Shown here piece after piece: positions 6,759-12,900 of a stretch of DNA of 12,900 nucleotides (its first letter is position 1; every line of letters begins with the position of its first letter). Source of the stretch: Bacteroidales bacterium UBA1722 (GTDB lineage: Bacteria; Bacteroidota; Bacteroidia; Bacteroidales; UBA932); assembly GCA_002317435.1 (NCBI GenBank), contig DCIQ01000067.1, positions 10,823 through 23,722 on the forward strand. The letters run 5' to 3'. The notes beneath the pieces were generated by a model. The model was not told the DNA's origin, did no database searches, and was given only the letters and a program-made list of their open reading frames with translations. A program made the translations under genes and the position numbers.

Positions 6759-7848
6759 ATGATAACTATAGAACAAGTTAAAAATCTGCTACAGCGTATC
6801 GAGACGTTGGGGAGGTGTCTTTGACATCCCTGCGAAGAGAGAGCAGGTAGAAAAAATGCAGGCCAGAAGCACTGAAGGTGACTTCTGGGATGATCCCAAG
6901 GAGGCCGAGGCTTTCCTGAAGAAACTTTCCGGCGTGAAGTTCTGGGTGACGGCATGCGAACAATTGCAGTCCGGATATGAAGATCTGGAAGTCCTGATGG
7001 AATTCGCGAAGGAGGATGATTCCGTGGACGAGGATGTGGACAAGGCGTATTCGGCCCTGGAGAAGATGACAGAAGATGTGGAGATAAGGAATATGCTCGG
7101 CGAAGAGGGAGATAATCTGGGGGCGATATTGAAAATAAATTCCGGTGCCGGAGGTACGGAGAGCAATGACTGGTCTGCGATGCTGATGCGTATGTACGCC
7201 CGATGGGCGGAGAGAAACGGATATCGGGTGACTGTAACCGATACGGTGGAAGGTGACGAGGCCGGCATCAAATCCGTGACTATGGAGATAGAGGGGGATT
7301 ATGCTTTCGGATACCTCAAGGCCGAAAGCGGGGTGCACCGTCTGGTGAGGATATCCCCGTTCAATGCACAGGGGAAGCGCCAGACCACCTTTTCCTCTGT
7401 TTTCGTCTATCCGCTGGTGGATGATACCATCGAAATAGAGATAAATCCTGCGGACCTGGAATGGGATACGTACCGTTCTTCCGGTGCCGGAGGACAGAAT
7501 GTGAACAAGGTGGAGACCGGAGTCCGTGTGCGTCATATTCCCACCGGGATAGTAGTCGAGAACACAGAGACCAGGTCCCAGCTGGATAACCGCCAGAACG
7601 CTCTCCGTATCCTCAAATCCCATCTGTATGATCTGGAACTGAAGAAGCGGCAGGAGAAGCAGGCCGAACTGGAAGGGAAGAAAAAGCGCATCGAATGGGG
7701 TTCGCAGATAAGGAGTTATGTCCTGCACCCCTACAAGATGGTCAAGGACCTGAGGACGGGGTATGAGACTTCCGATACCCAGGGAGTGCTGGACGGAGAC
7801 ATCCAGGACTTCATGAAGACTTATCTTATGGAAGGAGACAAGCAATAA
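6759..7848 (+). CDS. prfB: peptide chain release factor 2, expressed by programmed +1 frameshift
   Basis: RF2 ends translation at UGA and UAA. The reading begins at ATG 6759 and runs 21 codons to CTT, then meets TGA at 6822-6824. A +1 shift at CTT-T resumes at GAC (6823), giving a 362-residue protein, close to the family's usual 360-365. Coding segments are 6759-6821 and 6823-7848. After the shift the sequence DIPAKREQVEKMQARS continues into a standard RF2. Hallmarks are the anticodon-like tripeptide SPF (199-201, in VRISPFNAQGKRQTTF), which marks RF2 rather than RF1, and the peptidyl-hydrolysis motif GGQ (244-246, in GAGGQNVNKVETGVRVRH). Low RF2 should let the ribosome pause at the UGA and shift, raising RF2 again. 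The gene sits between recX and the fumarase gene on the same strand. Confidence 0.97.
6809..6825 (+). promoter_or_regulatory. prfB programmed +1 frameshift site
   Basis: A Shine-Dalgarno-like GGGGAGG (6809-6815) lies three bases before the slippery codon CTT (6819-6821), which is followed by TGA C (6822-6825). Order and spacing match the classic E. coli site (AGG GGG UAU CUU UGA C). The UGAC stop context is also the weak one seen in that autoregulatory signal. Confidence 0.93.
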
Positions 7849-7875
7849 CGGATACTTAAGTAATTCAACAACATC

Positions 7876-9510
7876 ATGAATTTTAAATATGAACCTCTTT
7901 TTCAGTGCGCATCAGACCCCACTGAATATCACCTTCTGACGAAGGATTACGTCTCTACGGAAACATTCTGCGGTGAAGAAATTCTCAAGGTGGATCCGGA
8001 AGGACTCCGCCTTCTGGCCCGTCAGGCTTTTCACGACGTGGCATTCAAACTCCGTCCCGAACATAACGAGATGGTCGCCCGGATACTCAATGATCCCGAG
8101 GCCAGCAAGAACGACAAGGCCGTGGCTCTCAACATGCTTCTGAACGCCGACGTGGCCGCCAGGGAGAAACTCCCGGTGTGTCAGGATACAGGTACTGCCA
8201 TAGTCGTGGCCAAGAAAGGACAGAAGGTGTGGGTGGAGAATGCTTCCGACGGACATCGCGTAAGTGATGAGGAAGCCCTCCAGCATGGCGTCTATGATAC
8301 ATATACCAGAGATAACCTCCGTTATTCGCAGACACTTCCTCTGGATATGTTCAAGGAGAAGAACTCGGGAAACAACCTTCCTGCACAGGTGGACATCTAT
8401 GCCGTGGAAGGCGGTGAATATAAATTCCTGTTCGTGGCCAAGGGAGGCGGATCCGCGAACAAGACATATCTGTATCAGGAGACCAAGGCTCTCCTGAACC
8501 CCGACAAGCTGGAGAAATTCCTGGTAGAGAAGATGAAGACTCTCGGTACGGCGGCTTGTCCCCCCTATCATATCGCTTTCGTGATCGGAGGTACTTCAGC
8601 CGAGATGAATCTCAAGACCGTGAAACTGGCTTCCGCCAAGTATTATGATACCATTCCTGCGAACGGCTCCGATCTGGGACGTGCGTTCAGGGATGTGGAA
8701 CTTGAGAAGAAACTTCTCGAAGATGCCCGCAATATAGGTCTCGGTGCCCAGTTCGGCGGCAAAGCCTATGCTCACGACATACGCGTGATCCGTCTTCCCC
8801 GCCACGGTGCTTCCTGCCCCGTCGGGATGGGCGTGTCCTGTTCCGCCGACCGCAACATAAAAGGCAAGATAAACAAGGACGGTATCTGGCTCGAAACTCT
8901 CGATTCGAATCCCGCACGTCTGATACCCGACACTCTCCGCGGGGGAGTCGCAGCGGCTCTGGGCGGGGTGAAAATAGATTTGGACCGTCCCATGAAGGAA
9001 GTATGTGCCGAACTCAGCAAATATCCCGTCTCGACCTTCCTGCTCCTGAAAGGAACCATAATAGTGGCCCGCGACATCGCTCATGCCCGTCTGAAAGAGC
9101 GTATCGACAGCGGAGAGGGACTGCCTCAGTACATGAAGGACCATCCGGTATATTATGCCGGTCCGGCCAAGACTCCGGAAGGAATGCCTTCAGGCTCGTT
9201 CGGCCCCACCACAGCCGGCCGTATGGACCCTTATGTGAATTTGTTCCAGGATAATGGAGGAAGTATGATAATGATTGCCAAAGGCAATAGAAGTCAGGAC
9301 GTTACCGATGCCTGCAAGAAACACGGGGGGTTCTACCTCGGAAGCATCGGCGGTGCCGCCGCCATCCTCGCCCAGAACAATATCAAGAAGGTGGAACTTA
9401 TCGAATATCCCGAGCTGGGTATGGAAGCCATCTATAAGATAGAGGTCGAAGACTTCCCGGCATTCATCCTGGTGGATGACAAGGGGAACGATTTCTTCAA
9501 GCAGCTATAG
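7876..9510 (+). CDS. fumA: class I fumarate hydratase (iron-sulfur, FumA/FumB type)
   Basis: A single-chain class I fumarase of 544 residues that interconverts fumarate and malate with a [4Fe-4S] cluster. The N-terminal domain has LPVCQDTGT (C102), GGGSANKTYLYQETKALL, ACPPYHIAFVIGGTSAE (C228) and RLPRHGASCPVG (C314). These three cysteines sit where the E. coli FumA cluster ligands (105, 224, 318) lie. The C-terminal domain carries GPTTAGRMDPYV, GGSMIMIAKGNRS and GGFYLGSIGGAAA, so alpha and beta parts are fused as in FumA rather than split as in the two-subunit enzymes. In gut anaerobes this step supplies fumarate for respiration to succinate. The start ATG is 27 bases after prfB with no Shine-Dalgarno, so it may be read from the same transcript. 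Its TAG stop overlaps the stop of apbE on the other strand. Confidence 0.95.
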   Translation: MNFKYEPLFQCASDPTEYHLLTKDYVSTETFCGEEILKVDPEGLRLLARQAFHDVAFKLRPEHNEMVARILNDPEASKNDKAVALNMLLNADVAAREKLPVCQDTGTAIVVAKKGQKVWVENASDGHRVSDEEALQHGVYDTYTRDNLRYSQTLPLDMFKEKNSGNNLPAQVDIYAVEGGEYKFLFVAKGGGSANKTYLYQETKALLNPDKLEKFLVEKMKTLGTAACPPYHIAFVIGGTSAEMNLKTVKLASAKYYDTIPANGSDLGRAFRDVELEKKLLEDARNIGLGAQFGGKAYAHDIRVIRLPRHGASCPVGMGVSCSADRNIKGKINKDGIWLETLDSNPARLIPDTLRGGVAAALGGVKIDLDRPMKEVCAELSKYPVSTFLLLKGTIIVARDIAHARLKERIDSGEGLPQYMKDHPVYYAGPAKTPEGMPSGSFGPTTAGRMDPYVNLFQDNGGSMIMIAKGNRSQDVTDACKKHGGFYLGSIGGAAAILAQNNIKKVELIEYPELGMEAIYKIEVEDFPAFILVDDKGNDFFKQL

Positions 9511-10530
9511 CTTCTTGTAAACCCCGTTCGGGGTGATGAGATAGCCGTGGAGATCCTCACGTGATTCGAGGAAATTCACGGCTTTTTCGTATCCGATGAC
9601 CATGCAGAAGGTAGCGTATGCATCCGCATGGGCGGCATCGGGTGCGATGACCGTAGCGCTCAGCAGGGAGTCCCTGGAAGGATATCCGGTTACCGGGTTG
9701 ATGCTGTGGGCGTATTTCTCCCCGTTTTCGCCGATGAAGAATTTGCGGTAATTCCCTGAGGTTACGATGCCGCAGTCGGATACTTCCAGTACATCCTGGA
9801 TGAACTGTCCGGCCGTCATATTGCCGTCTATGGGGGCGTCGATTCCTATGTGCCACTTGAGCCCCTTGGCGTTCACTCCCTTGCATGTTATCTCCATCCC
9901 TACGTCTATCAGATAGTTCCGGATACCGATGCTGTCGAATGCCGAGGCGATGAGATCACAGGTGTACCCTTGGGCGATGGCATTGAAATTCACTCTGGTC
10001 CTGGGATCGTCCTTCACCAGGGACACCTCATCTCCTCTTCTCTGCAGGGAGAGGTGCCGCATCCCGCAGAATTTCAGGAGGGAATCGACGGTCGCCGGTG
10101 TGCCGCTCCCGTCGCGGAGCTCCTGCATCTTCACAGGGTCCTTGAAACCGAAGCCCCAATAGTCGAACAGGGGCGCTCCGGAGATGTCGAACATCCCGTC
10201 GGTTTCTTCCCAGATGTCCAGTGAGATTTCGAACAGCTCGGATAGAATGGGGTTGGAGACTATGGATTTGTCCGATCTGTTGAATGCTGAGACGGCAGAT
10301 GTGGAATCGTATCCGGACAGGGTGCTCTCCACCTCCATCAAGATGTTTTCCACTGTGGAAGCGACTCTCCGGCGGGAAATCTTCTTCCATCCCGAGCCCG
10401 TATCGTCGAACGTTATCTTGTATTCCCCTCCCTGGGTGTAGCCTTCCATAGTGTAATATGTCCCTTCGCTGCATCCGGAACACAGAAACAGGATGAGGGC
10501 AGAAACTGTCGTGTGGAATAGGTATTTCAT
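9505..10530 (-). CDS. apbE: FAD:protein FMN transferase, ApbE family lipoprotein
   Basis: ApbE attaches FMN covalently to a Thr/Ser of exported flavoproteins such as subunits of the Nqr and Rnf complexes. The 341 residues start with a lipoprotein signal (lipobox LCSGC, C20). Family motifs follow in order: LSGYDSTSAVSAFNRS, the DGMFDISGAPLFDYWGFG block (111-128), the nucleotide-binding VNFNAIAQGYTCD (180-192), SGNYRKFF with YAHSINPVTGYP (273-284), and the metal-binding HADAYAT (D303, T307). I chose the ATG at 10530 because it starts the signal peptide directly; further ATGs lie just upstream, one at 10536. No flavoprotein target gene is visible nearby. The gene converges on the fumarase gene, sharing six bases at their stops, and diverges from the FISUMP gene across a palindromic promoter region. 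Confidence 0.95.
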   Translation of the reverse strand: MKYLFHTTVSALILFLCSGCSEGTYYTMEGYTQGGEYKITFDDTGSGWKKISRRRVASTVENILMEVESTLSGYDSTSAVSAFNRSDKSIVSNPILSELFEISLDIWEETDGMFDISGAPLFDYWGFGFKDPVKMQELRDGSGTPATVDSLLKFCGMRHLSLQRRGDEVSLVKDDPRTRVNFNAIAQGYTCDLIASAFDSIGIRNYLIDVGMEITCKGVNAKGLKWHIGIDAPIDGNMTAGQFIQDVLEVSDCGIVTSGNYRKFFIGENGEKYAHSINPVTGYPSRDSLLSATVIAPDAAHADAYATFCMVIGYEKAVNFLESREDLHGYLITPNGVYKKL

Positions 10531-10578
10531 GGTCATGGTATGATGTGATTGGCACGTTTTTAGTACGGAATCAGTCCC

Positions 10579-10586
10579 CAAAAATA
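10579..10586 (-). promoter_or_regulatory. probable -7 promoter element of apbE
   Basis: On the minus strand this reads TATTTTTG, an exact match to TAnnTTTG, 48 bases before the apbE start codon. The -33 position falls just short of the palindrome at 10610-10643. No clear -33 motif is seen. Confidence 0.45.
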
Positions 10587-10609
10587 ATTCATAAATCGTT
10601 ACCGGCTTA

Positions 10610-10643
10610 TTTTTTAACGATTACTTAAGTCATCGTTAAAAAA
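10610..10643. repeat. 34-bp near-perfect palindrome between divergent genes (candidate operator)
   Basis: The sequence is symmetric about 10626/10627, with 16 of 17 base pairs matching; only T10622 opposite C10631 fails. The half-site is TTTTTTAACGAT followed by ACTT at the centre. A third copy of the core heptamer ATCGTTA lies at 10595-10601. The palindrome sits between the putative -7 elements of apbE and the FISUMP gene, over or next to where their -33 elements would be. That suits a dimeric regulator binding site better than a terminator, since neither flanking gene ends here. Confidence 0.7.
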
Positions 10644-10649
10644 AATGAC

Positions 10650-10657
10650 CATATTTG
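10650..10657 (+). promoter_or_regulatory. possible -7 promoter element of the FISUMP lipoprotein gene
   Basis: CATATTTG differs from TAnnTTTG only at its first base and ends 18 bases before the ATG at 10676. The palindrome at 10610-10643 covers the expected -33 position. Confidence 0.35.
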
Positions 10658-10675
10658 TACTTCATAAGTAATCAG

Positions 10676-11704
10676 ATGAGAACATTTGCATATACTGTCG
10701 TTCTGGCTTTCGTGCTTGTCGTCTTTTCCTGCAAGAAAGATGACTCCACCACATATTCCAATTCCATGTCGGGCTCGGTGGAATACATGCTGCCCGAATA
10801 TACCGTTCCGGGACAGCTGGTGAGTCTGCATGCAAGCGGCATACTGGCACCTCAGGATGTCACCTGGTACTGGTGTTCGGAGAAGCTGGGGATTTCGGAA
10901 AATGACACTGTGGACGGACCTGACGTGTCTTTCATCACACCCGATTCGCTCGGAAAATATTCCATCGCCGCATATGCCAAGAAAACCGGATATTATACCA
11001 CTTCATCCACCAAATATACCAATGTGATGGATCCGAAAATTGGCGGTGAATCCATCGCAGGAATTCTGGAAGGTGACGGGAAGTTTACTGACGGGCGTGA
11101 TTCGCTGGTGTATTACTATAAGAGATATGGTCGTCTGGACTGGATGACACAGAATCTCCGTTATGCCGGGGCAGGAGCGTCCTACCAGTTCTCGGATTCC
11201 GTGACCACTCTGTTCGGGCGTCTCTACTCATGGAACGAGGCTACGCTGGGAGAGGTCGGAAGCGGACTGGGGAAAGGTCCCCGCGGCATCTGTCCCGAAG
11301 GGTGGTCGGTGCCTACATGTGAGGACTGGTGTGACTTCGCCAATGCAGTGAAGCCGGCATCTGTCACCGATTCCCTGATTTTCGACGATGCATGGGCCGG
11401 TCTGGCGCCGGACATCAGTTCGGTTCTCTATATAAACGGAGTGAAATTCTGGGACTATTGCCCGGATAATATCCAGACAAACACGCATAGATGGAATGCT
11501 ATCCCTGCCGGAAGAAGTTTCAATGTACACAGTTCGTTCGACCAGCTGAAATATTACGGATTCTGGTGGGTGTCCGCGCTCAGTGACGACGATTTGAGAG
11601 GTTTCTTCAGGTATCTTTATTTCGATACTCCCGATTTTCCTGTCAGCGCCGCCGACAGGAGCAATATCGGGATGTCCCTGAGGTGTGTGCGTCTTGCGGA
11701 GTAA
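10676..11704 (+). CDS. lipoprotein with a FISUMP (Fibrobacter succinogenes major paralogous) domain
   Basis: A protein of 342 residues with a lipoprotein signal ending VVFSC (C19) followed by KKDD; acidic residues just after the cysteine are typical of surface-exported Bacteroidota lipoproteins. Residues about 35-118 look like an Ig/PKD-type domain (VPGQLVSLHASGILAPQDVTW to GKYSIAAYAKKTGYYTT). From about 125 on, the FISUMP domain is recognisable by WMTQNLRYAG (156-165), FGRLYSWNEAT (180-190), GICPEGWSVPTCEDW (204-218), YGFWWVSA and the closing MSLRCVRL. The domain's function is unknown; it occurs in many paralogues on surface proteins of Bacteroidota and Fibrobacter. I chose ATG 10676 over an in-frame TTG at 10655 because it begins the signal peptide. 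lemA follows after 53 bases. Confidence 0.85.
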   Translation: MRTFAYTVVLAFVLVVFSCKKDDSTTYSNSMSGSVEYMLPEYTVPGQLVSLHASGILAPQDVTWYWCSEKLGISENDTVDGPDVSFITPDSLGKYSIAAYAKKTGYYTTSSTKYTNVMDPKIGGESIAGILEGDGKFTDGRDSLVYYYKRYGRLDWMTQNLRYAGAGASYQFSDSVTTLFGRLYSWNEATLGEVGSGLGKGPRGICPEGWSVPTCEDWCDFANAVKPASVTDSLIFDDAWAGLAPDISSVLYINGVKFWDYCPDNIQTNTHRWNAIPAGRSFNVHSSFDQLKYYGFWWVSALSDDDLRGFFRYLYFDTPDFPVSAADRSNIGMSLRCVRLAE

Positions 11705-11757
11705 GTCATCATTAAAATGATTCCTTAGCATCAATCAACTTATTTATAAATACGACA

Positions 11758-12351
11758 ATGGCTACAAGAAGTACGAAGTGGATAGTCTTCATGGCAGTTC
11801 TGGTCCTTATCTGCATCTGGGGGGTCAGGCAGTATAATTCCATGGTGTCGATGGATGAAGGTGTCCAGACGGCATGGTCGCAGGTGGAAAATGTATATCA
11901 GAGAAGGGCTGACCTGATACCGAATCTGGTCGCCACGGTGAAAGGTTATGCCGCCCACGAGTCGCAGACTCTTACCGATGTGACAGAAGCCCGTGCCAAG
12001 GCTACTCAGACCGTCGTGGATCCTTCCGATCTGGATCCGGAGGAGATCGCCAGATTCCAGAAAGCCCAGAGCGAACTTTCCGGTGCCATCGGACGTCTGC
12101 TGGTTTCCGTCGAACAATACCCGGATCTGAAGGCCAATGCTAATTTTATGGAACTTCAGGCCCAGCTGGAGGGGACTGAAAACCGCATAGCGGTGGAGAG
12201 GAAGAAATTCAATGAAGTGGCTCAGACCTACAATACCAAAATCCGCCGTTTCCCTGCCAATATCATAGCCGGGATGTTCGATTTCGAGAAGAAAGGTTAT
12301 TTCGCCGCGGAAGATGGTGCGGAGAAGGCACCCGAGGTCTCTTTTGAATGA
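11758..12351 (+). CDS. lemA: LemA family membrane protein
   Basis: A 197-residue protein with one N-terminal membrane segment (about residues 7-23) and a long helical domain outside. The family signature is clear: YNSMVSMDEGVQTAWSQVEN, then YQRRADLIPNLVATVKGYAAHE (47-68), TDVTEARAKA, and the central SVEQYPDLKANANFMELQAQ with LEGTENRIAVERKKFNEV. LemA proteins are widespread, often encoded next to TPM-domain proteins as here, and their biochemical role remains unclear. The start has no Shine-Dalgarno (leader TTATAAATACGACA), typical for the phylum. An intrinsic terminator follows 17 bases after the stop. Confidence 0.95.
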   Translation: MATRSTKWIVFMAVLVLICIWGVRQYNSMVSMDEGVQTAWSQVENVYQRRADLIPNLVATVKGYAAHESQTLTDVTEARAKATQTVVDPSDLDPEEIARFQKAQSELSGAIGRLLVSVEQYPDLKANANFMELQAQLEGTENRIAVERKKFNEVAQTYNTKIRRFPANIIAGMFDFEKKGYFAAEDGAEKAPEVSFE

Positions 12352-12368
12352 AATGATGAACAGGACAG

Positions 12369-12403
12369 GAGCTATGGTTCCTTCCGGGGACCATAGCTCT
12401 TTT
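12369..12403 (+). terminator. intrinsic terminator after lemA
   Basis: The stem GAGCTATGGTTCC (12369-12381) pairs with GGGACCATAGCTC (12387-12399). It has 13 pairs including one G-T wobble, a 5-base loop TTCCG, and a run of four T at 12400-12403. It lies between lemA and the TPM gene, so the latter probably has its own promoter or depends on read-through. Confidence 0.85.
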
Positions 12404-12481
12404 GTCGTTATCCCGATAAGCTGTCGGTAATCATATGAATGTTCATTAAAACCGCGTTTCCGACAGGTCAGTGGTGACAAC

Positions 12482-12900
12482 ATGAAAAGAATTCTGCTGT
12501 TTATATCGTGTCTGCTGCTCGGCCGGTCAGTCTTCGCTGATATCCCGCCGAAGCCTGCCGTGGCCAATGCTGTATATGACTATGCCGATGTGTTCACGGT
12601 GGAGCAATATAATGATCTCAACAGGGAACTTATAGACTTCTCCGATACCACATCGACCAGAATCGTGGTTCTGACGGTCACGGATCTGGACGGGATGACT
12701 TCTGCCGAATATGCCTATGAGACAGGTGAGTCGTGGGGCGTCGGCGGAAAGGACGATAATGGAGTGGTTCTTCTGTTGAAAGTCAGGACAGAGAGTTCGG
12801 GCGGGGATGTGGCCATCTCGGTAGGATACGGTCTGGAAGGTGCCATTCCCGATGCCGTATGCCATCGGATAATTCAGGACCGGATGATTCCCTTCTTTTC
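12482..12900 (+). CDS. TPM-domain protein (YgcG-like), N-terminal part
   Basis: The first 139 residues are present; the gene leaves the right edge. A signal peptide (MKRILLFISCLLLGRSVFA) is followed by the TPM fold: VYDYADVFTVEQYNDLNREL, TTSTRIVVLTVTDLDGMTSA, EYAYETGESWGVGGKDDNGV with VLLLKV, and VAISVGYGLEGAIPDAVCH. TPM proteins are periplasmic or membrane-anchored, some reported as phosphatases and others linked to photosystem repair or envelope stress; the role of this one is not evident. Many have a C-terminal membrane segment, which cannot be judged here. It is the usual genomic partner of lemA, though a strong terminator separates the two. In the leader, CTGTCGG (12421-12427) and CCGACAG (12460-12466) form a 7-bp inverted repeat. 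I see no clear TAnnTTTG promoter. Confidence 0.92.
   Translation, partial: MKRILLFISCLLLGRSVFADIPPKPAVANAVYDYADVFTVEQYNDLNRELIDFSDTTSTRIVVLTVTDLDGMTSAEYAYETGESWGVGGKDDNGVVLLLKVRTESSGGDVAISVGYGLEGAIPDAVCHRIIQDRMIPFF

Noticed and set aside
6822..6824. In-frame stop near the start of prfB, as if the gene were broken
   Set aside because: It is the programmed +1 frameshift stop of RF2, with SD-like element, CTT codon and TGAC context in place.
6778..7845. A 355-codon open frame on the minus strand
   Set aside because: It is antisense to prfB, whose motifs and length are unmistakable.
7853..7862. Palindrome TACTTAAGTA between prfB and the fumarase gene, similar to the centre of the 10610-10643 palindrome
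   Set aside because: Only ten bases, and the longer half-site (TTAACGAT) is absent, so a shared regulator is not supported.
11740..12567. A 275-codon minus-strand open frame over lemA and the gap after it
   Set aside because: The composition is shadow-like, and it crosses both the clear lemA gene and its terminator.
1..12900. Anti-phage system, CRISPR array, toxin-antitoxin pair, tRNA or intact insertion sequence
   Set aside because: I looked on both strands for repeats with regular spacing, transposase or nuclease motifs and cloverleaf ends, and found none that hold up.

Overview
The window looks like part of a Bacteroidota chromosome, most likely order Bacteroidales. Supporting signs: starts mostly lack a strong Shine-Dalgarno and have AT-rich leaders; several upstream regions carry matches to the Bacteroidales -7 promoter element TAnnTTTG; and it encodes several lipoproteins plus typical families of the group (a patatin/beta-barrel fusion, a FISUMP-domain lipoprotein, a C10 peptidase remnant). 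Most of the window is ordinary core or household chromosome at roughly 50-55% GC in the blocks I counted by hand. No tRNA, rRNA, CRISPR array, complete insertion sequence or intact mobile element is visible.

Layout. (1) 1-2058, minus strand: an M16 zinc peptidase cut by the window's left edge, preceded by rlmN, probably one transcript. (2) 2176-3640: a lower-GC block with a small BACON-like lipoprotein, a 64-codon remnant without a start, and an N-terminally truncated C10 (streptopain-like) peptidase, all on minus. It looks like a decaying accessory patch between two stable regions. (3) 3645-9510, plus strand: a large inverted repeat overlapping a promoter, then a patatin/outer-membrane-barrel protein, recX (start overlapping the previous stop), prfB with its programmed +1 frameshift, and a class I fumarase. 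(4) 9505-10530, minus: an ApbE-type flavin transferase lipoprotein whose stop codon overlaps the fumarase stop. (5) 10531-10675: a divergent promoter region with a 34-bp near-perfect palindrome. (6) 10676-12900, plus: a FISUMP lipoprotein, lemA, a clear intrinsic terminator, and a TPM-domain protein cut by the right edge.

How the genes fit together. RlmN and RF2 act on translation, RecX on RecA, and fumarase in central carbon metabolism. The M16 peptidase, patatin-barrel, ApbE, FISUMP, LemA and TPM proteins are all envelope-directed. I see no clearly new multi-gene system. The observations most worth following are non-coding or structural: the palindrome between apbE and the FISUMP gene, the 69-bp inverted repeat at the patatin promoter, RF2 frameshifting in a phylum that makes little use of Shine-Dalgarno pairing, and the degraded C10 peptidase/lipoprotein patch.
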